Origin: CAYNZP01 sp964401835 | Lineage (GTDB): Bacteria > Planctomycetota > Phycisphaerae > SM23-33 | Length of the DNA: 64,000 nucleotides | Assembly (NCBI GenBank): GCA_964401835.1 | Contig: CAYNZP010000012.1 | Location: 1 to 64,000, forward strand | Direction of reading: 5' to 3' | Part shown: one piece after another, positions 43,690-54,408 of the stretch | Layout of the letters: the number at the start of each line of letters is the position of its first letter | Position numbering within the stretch: the first letter of the stretch is position 1 | The notes under the pieces: generated by a model | The model's input: only the letters and a program-made list of their open reading frames with translations | What the model was told of the DNA's origin: nothing | Database searches by the model: none | Translations under genes and position numbers: made by a program

Positions 43690-43983
43690 TCAGGAACTTG
43701 CCAGCTTTTTGAGATTGGTGCTCCAGACGCTCAGGAACACTGATACCAGGACAGCCTCGAACAAGACCAGCGTGAATACAGCAAAGAATACAAGCACCAA
43801 CGAGTGGACCTTGTCCCAGGTCAGATCTCCGCCGCCCCAAAGGCTCAGCAGCCAGTCAGGCCTTGCCGTGAGTAACCACAGCCAGAAAAACCAGCCGAAA
43901 GTCATCCAGATAGCAGCGATAAGTACCGTCCACCAGCCTGCAACAGCACTCGAGTGAACCTTATGAGTAAATTCACCATTCAT
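43690..43983 (-). CDS. Small two-span membrane protein
   Basis: The start ATG 43981..43983 has GGAGG nine bases upstream. The 97-residue product has two strongly hydrophobic spans (about 18-40 and 61-85), with a Trp-rich first span (A-I-W-M-T-F-G-W-F-F-W-L-W). No family is recognised, and no partner gene is obvious: it lies between the rhodanese gene (convergent) and the fhs terminator. Confidence 0.65.
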   Translation of the reverse strand: MNGEFTHKVHSSAVAGWWTVLIAAIWMTFGWFFWLWLLTARPDWLLSLWGGGDLTWDKVHSLVLVFFAVFTLVLFEAVLVSVFLSVWSTNLKKLASS

Positions 43984-44098
43984 AAAGCGCACCTCCCCAA
44001 ATCAATAATACAAAAAAATTGAAGCTTCCGGTGTATCCTAAAAAATTTTATACATCCAATCGGTCAGAGTTAACTATCTTCTTTGAAATTATATGCGC

Positions 44099-44132
44099 AA
44101 AAAAAGCGGCAGCCCATTGGACCGCCGCTTAA
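44099..44132 (-). terminator. Rho-independent terminator of fhs
   Basis: AAGCGGC/GCCGCTT stem (44124..44130 with 44104..44110), then a T-tract on the minus strand, 30 bases after the fhs stop. Confidence 0.9.
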
Positions 44133-44158
44133 ACTGCAATTCCGACCCCTGAAAATTA

Positions 44159-45913
44159 TTAGAACATGCCAATAACTTCGCCATCTTCATCCAGGTCGAT
44201 GTTCATAAAGGCTGGCTTGGACGGCAAGCCCGGCATGGTCCGCATCGTGCCAAGCAAGGGATAGAGGAAACCGGCACCGCTGGCTGCACGTACTTCCTCG
44301 ACCGGCACGGTGAAGCCCTCGGGCACGCCCTTGAGTGTCGGGTCGTGCGAGAGGCTAAGGTGCGTCTTTGCCATGCACATCGGCAGATGGCTCAGGCCGT
44401 TCGCCTCGTACGATGCGATCTGTGCTTCCGCTTTTTCGCTGTATATAACGCCAGCAGCCTTGTAGACCTTCTTGCAGATGGTTTCGATCTTTTCCTTGAT
44501 GGAAATATCATCCGGATAGAGCAACTGGAAGTCGCTGGGCTTTTCGCAAGCCGCGACGACTGCTTCAGCCAAGTCGGTTGCGCCATCACCACCAAATGCC
44601 CAATGATCGGACAAGACGGCTCCTTCGGCACCGGCCCGCTCTGCTGCCTTGCGGGCCAATTCGACTTCGGCATCGGTGTCATCCGGGAAACGGTTGATGG
44701 CTACGACAACCGGAATGCCGTACATCTTGGCGATTTCGATGTTGCGGACAAGGTTGCATACGCCCTTTTCGAGAAGTTCGAGGTTCTCTTCGACGTATTC
44801 TTTCGGCAGGGGTTTGCCCGGAGTAACCTTCGGGCCTCCGCCGTGCATCTTGAGTGCGCGAATCGTCCCGACGAGTACGACACAGTCGGGGACAAGGCCG
44901 GAGGTGCGGCACTTGATGTCGAAGAATTTTTCCATGCCGATATCAGCACCGAAGCCCGACTCGGTAACAACATAGTCTGCCAGCTTGAGTGCGATCTTGT
45001 CAGCGATAATCGAGCTGTTACCCTGTGCGATATTCGCGAACGGGCCTGCGTGTACGAATGTCGGCTGGCCTTCGAGTGTCTGCATAAGGTTCGGCTTGAC
45101 GGCATCTTTCATGAGCACCATCATCGCGCCTGCACAGCCAAGGTCTTCAGCCGTTACGGGCTTGGAGTCCTTGTTCATACCGATGATAATTCGGCCAAGG
45201 CGGGCCCGCATATCTTTCTGGTCGTTGGCGAGTGCCAGAATCGCCATAATTTCGCTGGCTACGGAAATGTCGAAGCCGGTTTCGCGGTTCGGGCCGTCCA
45301 TCCACTTTTCGCTTTTGCCAACTTCGATGAAACGAAGTGCAGCATCGTTGACATCGACAACGCGACGCCAGGTGACGGTATCGGGGTCTATGTTCAGACG
45401 CGGCAGGTGAGTCTTGGCCCATGTCTCGTCGTCGGCATGCTCTTCATGCTTGATGCGTGCATCGATGGCAGCAGCAAGAAGATTGTTGGCAATGCTGACA
45501 GCGTGCAGGTCGCCGGTGAGGTGAAGATTGAACTCTTCCATCGGAATAACCTGACTGTAACCGCCACCAGCGGCACCACCCTTGATACCGAATGTTGGGC
45601 CCATCGAAGGCTGGCGGATGCAAAGCAGGACGTCCTTGCCGATTTTGCCCATCGCTTGGGTCAGGCCGACCGATGTCGTGGTCTTTCCCTCGCCCAGTGG
45701 CGTCGGGGTAATGGCTGTTACGTCGATATACTTACCGCTCGGTTTGACGGCCAAGCGGTCAAGAATATTGAGTTTGATCTTGGCTTTGATATCGCCATAA
45801 GGTTCAAGCTCTTCGGGAAGGATGCCGGCTGCGGCGGCAATTTCTGTAATCGGCTTGGGTGTCGCAGCTCGTGAAATATCAATGTCAGAGGGAACTGCTT
45901 TGCGGGAACTCAT
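44159..45913 (-). CDS. fhs: Formate--tetrahydrofolate ligase
   Basis: The 584-residue enzyme couples formate, THF and ATP to 10-formyl-THF, the entry into the methyl branch of the Wood-Ljungdahl pathway or into purine and Met-tRNA formylation. It is of usual size (about 560). Signatures: TPTPLGEGKTTTSVGL (P-loop), RQPSMGPTFGIKGGAAGGG, M-E-E-F-N-L-H-L-T-G-D, M-H-G-G-G-P, and the C-terminal MRTMPGLPSKPAFMNID. AAGGAG precedes the ATG. It is in the same orientation as, and 104 bases downstream of, the formate dehydrogenase genes, which would supply or consume its formate. Confidence 0.97.
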   Translation of the reverse strand: MSSRKAVPSDIDISRAATPKPITEIAAAAGILPEELEPYGDIKAKIKLNILDRLAVKPSGKYIDVTAITPTPLGEGKTTTSVGLTQAMGKIGKDVLLCIRQPSMGPTFGIKGGAAGGGYSQVIPMEEFNLHLTGDLHAVSIANNLLAAAIDARIKHEEHADDETWAKTHLPRLNIDPDTVTWRRVVDVNDAALRFIEVGKSEKWMDGPNRETGFDISVASEIMAILALANDQKDMRARLGRIIIGMNKDSKPVTAEDLGCAGAMMVLMKDAVKPNLMQTLEGQPTFVHAGPFANIAQGNSSIIADKIALKLADYVVTESGFGADIGMEKFFDIKCRTSGLVPDCVVLVGTIRALKMHGGGPKVTPGKPLPKEYVEENLELLEKGVCNLVRNIEIAKMYGIPVVVAINRFPDDTDAEVELARKAAERAGAEGAVLSDHWAFGGDGATDLAEAVVAACEKPSDFQLLYPDDISIKEKIETICKKVYKAAGVIYSEKAEAQIASYEANGLSHLPMCMAKTHLSLSHDPTLKGVPEGFTVPVEEVRAASGAGFLYPLLGTMRTMPGLPSKPAFMNIDLDEDGEVIGMF

Positions 45914-46017
45914 TTGAAAACTCCTTAAAGTAAAAACAAGCTAAAACGTTTGTACAGAATTTGCGGAATATATGCGGCATATCAGCCACCTGCAAGCACC
46001 ATATGTGAAGATTTTCT

Positions 46018-48729
46018 CTAATTTATCTGGGGTTTGATTGATTCAACTTTTGCCGCACAGACCTTGAATTCCGGAATCTTGGCTATCGGGTCGAGTGCAG
46101 CTATTGTCAGACGATTGGCCGGGGCCTCTCGGTAATGGAATGCAATGAACAAAGTTTGCGGCGCAACGCGGCTTGTAACGCGCGTGGCGATCTTTATCTG
46201 CCCGCGACGTGTGCTTACTTTGACCATCTGGCCGTCGGAAACGCCAAGTTCAGTCGCGTCGTCAGGATTTAACTCCACTACGCCCTGCGGAACGAGTTCA
46301 TCCAATACTTCCGCCCTGCGTGTCATCGTGCCGGTATGGAAGTGCTGAAGAATTCGGCCGGTCGAAAGCACGAAGGGATATTCCTTGTCCGGCAGTTCCT
46401 TTGGAGGCAGGAATTCAACTGCGTGGAACTTACCCTTACCGCGCGCGAATTTATCTTTATGCAGATACGGCGTACCGGGATGGTCGCTACTTGGGCACGG
46501 CCATTGAAGCGTACTTTTTTCAAGGCGGTTATAAGTTATGCCGCCATAGCTCGGGGTAAGTGAAGCTATCTCATCCTGGATGGCTGATGCGCTTTCGTAA
46601 GACATTTCGTAGCCCATCCGGCGTGCCAATTCGCAGGTTATCTGCCAGTCAACTCTTGCCTGACCCGGAGCATCGATTGCCTTGCGGACTCGCTGCACGC
46701 GCCGCTCGGTGTTGGTGAAGGTTCCGTCCTTTTCGGCGAAACTCACAGCCGGCAGTACCACATCGGCCAACTGGGTAGTTTCAGTCAGGAAAATATCCTG
46801 CACAACAAGGAAGTCCAGATTCTTAAGCGCCTCTTCAACATGGTTGATGTCGGGGTCGCTGAGCATGGGATTCTCGCCCATTATGTAAACTGCCTTGAGG
46901 GAGCCCTCTGCTGCGGCGTTTATCATCTCGATAATGGTCAGGCCTATCTTGTCAGAAAGCTGGGCTGACCATGCGTTTTGGAATTTCTCGTTATTACCCG
47001 GATCGTCAACCTTCTGATAGCCGGGATAGACGTTGGGAAGTGCGGCAAGGTCGCATGCGCCCTGGACGTTATTCTGGCCGCGAAGCGGATTGACGCCGGC
47101 ACCGGGCTTGCCGATATTGCCGGTCAGCATTGCCAGGTTCGCAAGCGAAAGCACGTTGTCCGTTCCGGTAGTATGCTGGGTAATGCCCATCGAATAGACG
47201 ATGGAAGCAGCGTCGGCTTTTGCATAAATACGGGCGGATTGAACTATATCTTCGGCCGTAACGCCGGTAATTTTTTCCGCGAGTTCTGGGGTATATGGCT
47301 CGACGGTTTTTCGGAGTTCCTCGTACCCTTCGGTGCGATGGGCGATGAACTTTTTATCAACCAGGCCTTCGGAAATAATCACATTCATCATCGCATTTAT
47401 GAGAGCAACATCAGTGCCGCCCTTTTGCTGCATGTGAATTTCAGAGTATTCTGTGAGTTCAATCTCTCGCGGGTCGGCAACGATCAGCGGAATCTTTCTA
47501 TCGCGAGCAGCCCGTTTGATAGCCGAACCGATTATCGGATGACATTCGGTAGTGTTCGATCCAATTACAAAGACGCAGTCGGTTATCTCGAAATCTTCCA
47601 TGGAGTTCGTCATCGCACCGCTGCCGAACGCCCTTGCAAGTCCGGCCACAGTCGAGGCATGACACAAACGAGCGCAATGATCTACGTTATTCGTACCGAT
47701 ACACGCCCGCATGAACTTCTGCAGGATGTAGTTTTCTTCGTTGGTACATTTAGCAGACGCCAGTCCAGCGATAGCGTTCGGGCCAAAATCTTTTTTTATC
47801 CTGATGAGTTTTTTTGCGACCAAATCCAATGCTTCGTCCCAACTGGCTGATGCGAGTTTGCCCTTTTTACGAATCAGCGGTTGTGTGAGTCGCTCTTCGT
47901 GATTTACAAAGTCGAAGCCAAACCGACCTTTAACACAAAGCATGCCGTCGCAAACACCGAATTTTGGATCGCCTGCGACCTGGACTATCTTGCCTTTGTG
48001 AGTTTTCAGCATCAGGGTACAGCCGCAGCCGCAATACGGACAGATCGTCGGCGTCGTCTCCAACTCCCAACTTCTGCCCAGCCCCTCGGCTCCAGCAAAG
48101 TCAATCGCGCCGGTCGGGCAAACATCGATACAGTTTCCGCATTCTTCGCAGCCGCTTTGCTCGCGTGTTTGCGTCGGCGGCAGCGATATCTTTGTATCAA
48201 ATCCCCTGCCGTAGAAATCTATGACCCCGCAAACCTGATAGTTATGGCAGACCTCCACACATCGGCCGCAGAGAATGCACTTTGACTTATCATAGACAAT
48301 CGCCGGGCCGTCCTGGACGGGTTCGGACTTGACCGGCTGCGAAGTGAATCTTGATTCTTCTATTCCCAGATCGTAGGCGTACTGCTGCAGCGAGCACTTG
48401 CCAGCCGTGTCGCAAGTCAGGCAATCTGACGGATGGTCTGAAAGCAGAAGTTCAATAACAAGACGGCGGATATCGCGGATTTCGTCTGTGTTTGTACGAA
48501 CGACCAGGCCGTTGGAAACTTTTTGTGAGCAGGATGTGACCAGAGACTTTGCGCCATCGACCTGCACCAGGCAAAGTCGGCACGAACTCGACGGGTCGAT
48601 TTTCCATTTTGGATCATGGCAAAGGTGTGGAATTTCTATTCCGCTGGCCAGAGCCGCTTCAAGTATGGTCGCACTGGGTTGGGCGGTTACTTCCACATCG
48701 TCAATTGTCAGTTTCACCTGGTCAGCCAT
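46018..48729 (-). CDS. fdhA: Formate dehydrogenase catalytic subunit, cysteine type, NuoG-like N-terminus
   Basis: A 903-residue molybdopterin protein. The N-terminal NuoG-like electron wire holds a 2Fe-2S (Cys37, 50, 53, 67), a His-Cys3 cluster (His99, Cys103, 106, 112) and two 4Fe-4S sites (Cys151-161, Cys194-204). The catalytic part has its own 4Fe-4S (C-P-Y-C-G-C-G-C and Cys265). The active-site position reads DHCARLCHAS, with Cys356 where many formate dehydrogenases have selenocysteine; His357 is conserved. M-G-E-N-P-M-L-S-D and S-T-G-R-I-L-Q-H-F-H-T-G-T-M-T match the bis-MGD domain. It is followed by fhs and preceded by the HydB/HydC-like genes. Confidence 0.95.
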   Translation of the reverse strand: MADQVKLTIDDVEVTAQPSATILEAALASGIEIPHLCHDPKWKIDPSSSCRLCLVQVDGAKSLVTSCSQKVSNGLVVRTNTDEIRDIRRLVIELLLSDHPSDCLTCDTAGKCSLQQYAYDLGIEESRFTSQPVKSEPVQDGPAIVYDKSKCILCGRCVEVCHNYQVCGVIDFYGRGFDTKISLPPTQTREQSGCEECGNCIDVCPTGAIDFAGAEGLGRSWELETTPTICPYCGCGCTLMLKTHKGKIVQVAGDPKFGVCDGMLCVKGRFGFDFVNHEERLTQPLIRKKGKLASASWDEALDLVAKKLIRIKKDFGPNAIAGLASAKCTNEENYILQKFMRACIGTNNVDHCARLCHASTVAGLARAFGSGAMTNSMEDFEITDCVFVIGSNTTECHPIIGSAIKRAARDRKIPLIVADPREIELTEYSEIHMQQKGGTDVALINAMMNVIISEGLVDKKFIAHRTEGYEELRKTVEPYTPELAEKITGVTAEDIVQSARIYAKADAASIVYSMGITQHTTGTDNVLSLANLAMLTGNIGKPGAGVNPLRGQNNVQGACDLAALPNVYPGYQKVDDPGNNEKFQNAWSAQLSDKIGLTIIEMINAAAEGSLKAVYIMGENPMLSDPDINHVEEALKNLDFLVVQDIFLTETTQLADVVLPAVSFAEKDGTFTNTERRVQRVRKAIDAPGQARVDWQITCELARRMGYEMSYESASAIQDEIASLTPSYGGITYNRLEKSTLQWPCPSSDHPGTPYLHKDKFARGKGKFHAVEFLPPKELPDKEYPFVLSTGRILQHFHTGTMTRRAEVLDELVPQGVVELNPDDATELGVSDGQMVKVSTRRGQIKIATRVTSRVAPQTLFIAFHYREAPANRLTIAALDPIAKIPEFKVCAAKVESIKPQIN

Positions 48730-48746
48730 ATTATCAAAATCGCCAT

Positions 48747-50593
<1,847 letters not shown>

Positions 50594-50597
<4 letters not shown>

Positions 50598-51121
50598 GCT
50601 CTAGAACGATAATCATTCAAAATGTCTTTAATGTCCTGGGCAGTGAGGTTGCCGTAATAGTGCTCGTCTATCATCATTACCGGGGCGAGAAAGCACGTAC
50701 CAAGACATGCCACAGTCTCAAGGTGAAATTTTCCATCGGGAGTGCTCTGGCCCTGCTCGATACCCAGCACCTCGGACAGCTTGTCAATGACTCGCTCAGC
50801 TCCTTTAACGTGGCAGGCTGTTCCGCTGCAACAGCGGACTGTGTGCTTTCCATGCGGAGTTGTATAAAACTGGGAGTAAAAGCTCACTACGCCGTAAATT
50901 TTACTGAGGGGGATTTTTGTCAGGTTGCTTACCTGTTCAAGTGCCTCAGCCGGAAGGTAACCAAATTTGTCCTGTACGTCCTGAAGGATTCCGATGAGGT
51001 TCACCTGGCCATTGCCTTTAAGCTTGTCAAGGCCGGCAAGAAATCCAGAAATTGCCTGTTGAGAGATTTCGTTGTCTGCAAAAGAATTCGACTCAACTTT
51101 TTGGGTCTGCTTTTGTCCCAT
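50594..51121 (-). CDS. HydC/NuoE-like 2Fe-2S subunit
   Basis: The start is ATG 51119..51121, with a weak AAAGGC ten bases upstream; a longer frame to 51181 is possible. The 175-residue product is a thioredoxin-fold 2Fe-2S subunit with an N-terminal helical part. The cluster cysteines are in R-C-C-S-G-T-A-C-H-V-K-G-A and C-L-G-T-C, the classical NuoE spacing. G-V-V-S-F-Y-S-Q-F-Y-T-T-P-H-G-K-H is also typical. It is the first gene of the operon HydC-HydB-FdhA, and its last bases overlap the HydB start (ATGA). Confidence 0.93.
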
Positions 51122-51318
51122 TGGAATTTTGCCTTTAAACCAATAACGCAGCTTAAAAACTTGAAATATGGATGATATCAAATACCGCCGATGAGTTCAC
51201 GGGAGAATTTCCAGGGGCTCTCATCAATCTGCTTTCTTATCTAGAGCCTGTCCAAAGCTGACTTGACCTGCATTGACTGAGGACATAAAGTCTTGGCAGG
51301 TGAAAAAGGAGAAAAAAC
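51122..51318. other. Divergent promoter region of the formate operon and fdhD genes
   Basis: About 200 bases between two divergent operons. A GAGCCTGTCC motif lies at 51244..51253. No clear promoter pair could be assigned. Confidence 0.4.
51244..51253 (+). repeat. Dispersed GAGCCTRTCC motif, copy 5
   Basis: Intergenic copy between the formate operon and its divergent fdhD unit. Confidence 0.45.
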
Positions 51319-51498
51319 ATGCCAAATGAACAGGAAATTCGTGAATTCGTAGAATCCAGCGTCAAGGATGGCCGGATTACATGCAAAGTGCTGCTGGACT
51401 TCGCATTCGAGACACAAACCACGCCAGCGGTCATCGGTCAACTCTGCAACGAGATGGACATCAAAGTCGGTGCCTGTCAACTTGGGTGTTTCCGCTGA
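51319..51498 (+). CDS. Small 59-residue protein coupled to fdhD
   Basis: ATG 51319 is preceded by AAGGAG at seven bases. The 59-residue product is mostly helical and ends in the striking motif I-K-V-G-A-C-Q-L-G-C-F-R. Its T-T-P-A-V-I-G-Q-L-C-N-E-M-D segment looks like a helix-turn-helix. Similar C-Q-L-G-C-F ends are, from memory, found fused to or next to molybdenum and formate dehydrogenase proteins, but I cannot name the family. Its TGA overlaps the ATG of fdhD (TGATG), so both are co-translated. It may regulate or assist insertion of the molybdenum cofactor. Confidence 0.75.
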   Translation: MPNEQEIREFVESSVKDGRITCKVLLDFAFETQTTPAVIGQLCNEMDIKVGACQLGCFR

Positions 51499-52283
51499 TG
51501 GACCTTGCCGGCGAATATCCCATACAGCGATTCGAGTCAGGTGAGCTGAATTCCAAAATGGACCCAGTCATAACCGAGGCCCGGATCGAGCTGGATGTTA
51601 ACGACGGCCAACTCCGTCTGGCGATGCTTTGTTTGCCGCAGGAACTGGAAGCTCTGGCGGTGGGTTTTCTGGTTGCAGAAGGCGCACTGAGGCGGCGTGA
51701 AGACTTAAAGGTTGTCGAATACCAACCTAAGCAGAACAAAGTTATTCTTAAAGGCGATTTCGACGCTGATGTTCTGGAAAGCATTACACTGCGTTGGACC
51801 TGGGGCACCGGCTGCGGAGGCGGCGGAACCAGCCGGGATTTGAATTCCTCGGCATACAAATCTATAGATTCAGGCAAGGCCGTAACAGCAGTAAAGCTTC
51901 TTGCACTTTTCGAGCAGTTCAATCACCTGCCGGGCCTGTGGCGCACTACCGGGGGCGTCCACACTTGTGCGCTGGCAGACGAAAACAGGATAATACACTT
52001 CGCCGAAGATGTCGGCCGACATAACGCGTTCGATAAGATAATAGGTAAGGCATTTATTGATGGGACAAATCTGACCGACAAGCTTGTTATTACAACTGGC
52101 AGATTATCCGCCGAGATTGTCTCCAAAGCTGTTGCGTGCGGCTTGCCCATACTCGTCTCACGCTCAGCTGTCAGCTCTCTGGCGATAAAACTGGCGGGCC
52201 GGTTCGGCATGACCCTTGTAGGGTTTTTGCGAGGCAAGCGTCTCAACGTATATACAGGTTTTCAACGCATCCAAAGAGATTGA
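51498..52283 (+). CDS. fdhD: Formate dehydrogenase accessory sulfurtransferase FdhD
   Basis: The start at ATG 51498 overlaps the previous stop; the product has 261 residues. FdhD transfers sulfur to the molybdenum cofactor so that FdhA becomes active. The catalytic loop is G-T-G-C-G-G-G-G-T-S, where most members have a C-x-x-C or a single Cys at this point. T-G-G-V-H-T-C-A-L-A, E-D-V-G-R-H-N-A-F-D-K and T-G-R-L-S-A-E-I-V-S-K are the conserved core. It is encoded divergently from the HydC-HydB-FdhA operon, so both sides may be co-regulated. Confidence 0.94.
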   Translation: MDLAGEYPIQRFESGELNSKMDPVITEARIELDVNDGQLRLAMLCLPQELEALAVGFLVAEGALRRREDLKVVEYQPKQNKVILKGDFDADVLESITLRWTWGTGCGGGGTSRDLNSSAYKSIDSGKAVTAVKLLALFEQFNHLPGLWRTTGGVHTCALADENRIIHFAEDVGRHNAFDKIIGKAFIDGTNLTDKLVITTGRLSAEIVSKAVACGLPILVSRSAVSSLAIKLAGRFGMTLVGFLRGKRLNVYTGFQRIQRD

Positions 52284-52308
52284 AATCTTTCAGAAAGGGG
52301 AAAGTTTA

Positions 52309-52746
52309 ATGCTACGATTTAAACCTATTGGAACTTTTTGTCTAGGTTTTGTTGTAGGAGGAATTCTTGTCGGGGGATTAATTGCTTGGCGATATTCCTC
52401 TCTTTTTCGAGACCAATACTATTCAAATATTCTGGAAGTCACCAACACCGCCTACATGATTCGAGCAGGACGCGAAGCGGAACTTGTCAATAATGCAGAA
52501 GCCAATATTCAACAATGTATCGCGTCTGCAAATTCGATTTGGGGTGATAATGAAGCACGTCTTGGTTCATTCTGGTATGCACAAAGGTACTATCAGGAAT
52601 TCAATCTGGATGTGCCTGCTGAACTCCAGCCGATATTTGAAAGTCTTCCCCCACGCCCATTGACGTCTTGCGAGAGGAATAAATCTCTGCAGAAAAAGAT
52701 TGAACCTAACAAGGCAGAAAATATAGATGAAAAGGGACAGCCGTAA
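52309..52746 (+). CDS. Single-span protein of unknown function
   Basis: The 145-residue product has one N-terminal membrane span (about 7-28, F-C-L-G-F-V-V-G-G-I-L-V-G-G-L-I-A-W), then a helical, polar domain. AAAGGGGA precedes the ATG. No family is recognised. It is 25 bases after fdhD and could be co-transcribed with it, but a functional link is not evident. Confidence 0.6.
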   Translation: MLRFKPIGTFCLGFVVGGILVGGLIAWRYSSLFRDQYYSNILEVTNTAYMIRAGREAELVNNAEANIQQCIASANSIWGDNEARLGSFWYAQRYYQEFNLDVPAELQPIFESLPPRPLTSCERNKSLQKKIEPNKAENIDEKGQP

Positions 52747-52974
52747 ACCATCGAACATCAGCTAACCCATCGCTGTCAGGCTGTGAAATGAAATGTCATT
52801 AAAGGCATTTCACACTGAGCTCATTTCAAAAACTTAATCTTAAAACTTCCCCTCCAGATTTGTTATTAGCTCCTCTAAAGCCATATGATACAAGCGATAA
52901 AGCCGGGGCGATGAAAGTTCTGTCTCAAATATAAGCTGATATTTTTAAAGGACTTGCAAAGGGGACATTCCGCA

Positions 52975-54393
52975 ATGAAGCCGCTATGTAAGGGGCCTGT
53001 TGTCATTATCGGGGGCGGTCCAGCCGGCCTGGGTGGTGCCTACCATCTCAACCGGCAGGGTTTCGATGACTGGCTGCTTGTGGAAAGGGAAGATACCGTA
53101 GGCGGATTGGCCAGCAGCTTTGAAGATGAGCACGGTTTTACCTGGGATTTGGGCGGCCACGTTGTATTTTCCCATTATGGCCTTTTCACGCGGATGCTGG
53201 ACGAGCTATGGCATGACGACGGCTGGATCAAACACCAGAGAGAATCGTGGATTAAGCTCAATGGCTGCTGGGTGCCCTATCCGTTCCAGAACAACATACA
53301 CCGGCTGGGGCTAAAAGATTGCACACGCTGTCTGGAGGGCCTGATAGCAGCAGCCGTCAACAATAACAACCACACCGCCAAAAATTTTGAGGACTTCATC
53401 GTCAGAACTTTCGGCGCTGGCATAGCCGAACTCTTCCTGCTGCCCTACAACTACAAGGTCTGGGCTTATCGACCATCCAAACTCGACGTCAGCTGGGTTG
53501 GAGAGAGAGTATCCGTTCCAGACCCGGTTAGAGTAACCCGTAATGCTCTGCTGAAGTCGGACGACGTAGCCTGGGGACCCAATAACCGCTTCCGCTTCCC
53601 CAGTCGTGGTGGAACGGGCGCTATTTGGAAGGCACTGGCAAAAGTCTTACCCAAAGAAAAAGTAATGACTCAACTGGGGGTTGTCGATATCGACGTAGAA
53701 TCTCGCCGGCTGACTCTCAGCGACGGCTCGAGAATCGGTTACGGAGCGATTATTTCGACGATGCCGCTGGATAAACTCACCGAGCTTTGCCACAAGAAAG
53801 ATTGGATCGCCCAAGCCTCCGGCCTGATTCACTCATCCGCGTTTATCGTTGGCGTCGCTCTTAAGGACAAGCCGCCCAATTGCCTCGATAAGAAATGCTG
53901 GATGTATTTCCCGGACGATTCGACGCCGTTTTATCGCGCGACGCACTTCAGTCTATATAGCCCCAGAAATGTCAACGATATTTCAAAGCACTGGTCATTG
54001 ATGCTCGAAGTATCCCAATCGCCGGATAAACACGTGGATGAATCGAAAGTCGTCGACGAGTGCATACAAGGGTTGCTCAACACCGGCCTGATTGAAGACA
54101 AAGACCAAGTCCATCATACATGGATGAAGCGAGTTGAATACGCGTATCCAACGCCATTTATCGGTAGAGACGAAATCATTAACACCCTCCTGCCGCAGTT
54201 GAGTGAACAGAGCATCCTCTCGCGAGGCAGGTTCGGAGCGTGGAAATATGAAGTCGGCAACATGGACCATTCTTTCATGCAGGGTTACGAAGCAGCCGGC
54301 CAACTCGTTAATGGCAGTGCAGAATTAACACTGTGGTATCCGAACATGGTAAACCAGCCGCATCCAGTCGTCGGTTGGGATAGAGTGGCATAA
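52975..54393 (+). CDS. FAD-dependent amine-oxidase-like oxidoreductase
   Basis: The start is ATG 52975, eight bases after AAAGGGGA; an upstream TTG (52954) is rejected. The 472-residue protein has the FAD site VVIIGGGPAGLGGAYHLNRQ and the ERE...GGLASSF ring, followed by G-F-T-W-D-L-G-G-H-V-V-F-S-H. It is closest in look to protoporphyrinogen-oxidase-like and UDP-galactopyranose-mutase-like proteins of exopolysaccharide clusters. A late G-R-F-G-A-W-K-Y-E-V-G-N-M-D-H-S completes the FAD fold. It is the first gene of a plus-strand sugar cluster, so NDP-sugar ring contraction is a plausible role. Confidence 0.8.
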   Translation: MKPLCKGPVVIIGGGPAGLGGAYHLNRQGFDDWLLVEREDTVGGLASSFEDEHGFTWDLGGHVVFSHYGLFTRMLDELWHDDGWIKHQRESWIKLNGCWVPYPFQNNIHRLGLKDCTRCLEGLIAAAVNNNNHTAKNFEDFIVRTFGAGIAELFLLPYNYKVWAYRPSKLDVSWVGERVSVPDPVRVTRNALLKSDDVAWGPNNRFRFPSRGGTGAIWKALAKVLPKEKVMTQLGVVDIDVESRRLTLSDGSRIGYGAIISTMPLDKLTELCHKKDWIAQASGLIHSSAFIVGVALKDKPPNCLDKKCWMYFPDDSTPFYRATHFSLYSPRNVNDISKHWSLMLEVSQSPDKHVDESKVVDECIQGLLNTGLIEDKDQVHHTWMKRVEYAYPTPFIGRDEIINTLLPQLSEQSILSRGRFGAWKYEVGNMDHSFMQGYEAAGQLVNGSAELTLWYPNMVNQPHPVVGWDRVA

Positions 54394-54408
54394 AACCGGA
54401 CAAGCTCT

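Noticed and set aside
44345..45874. A 509-codon open frame on the plus strand opposite fhs
   Set aside because: It is a mirror frame of a strongly coded gene; the product has no recognisable motif and no ribosome site.
46978..47850. A long plus-strand frame opposite fdhA
   Set aside because: Same reason: it shadows the FdhA coding sequence and has no motif.
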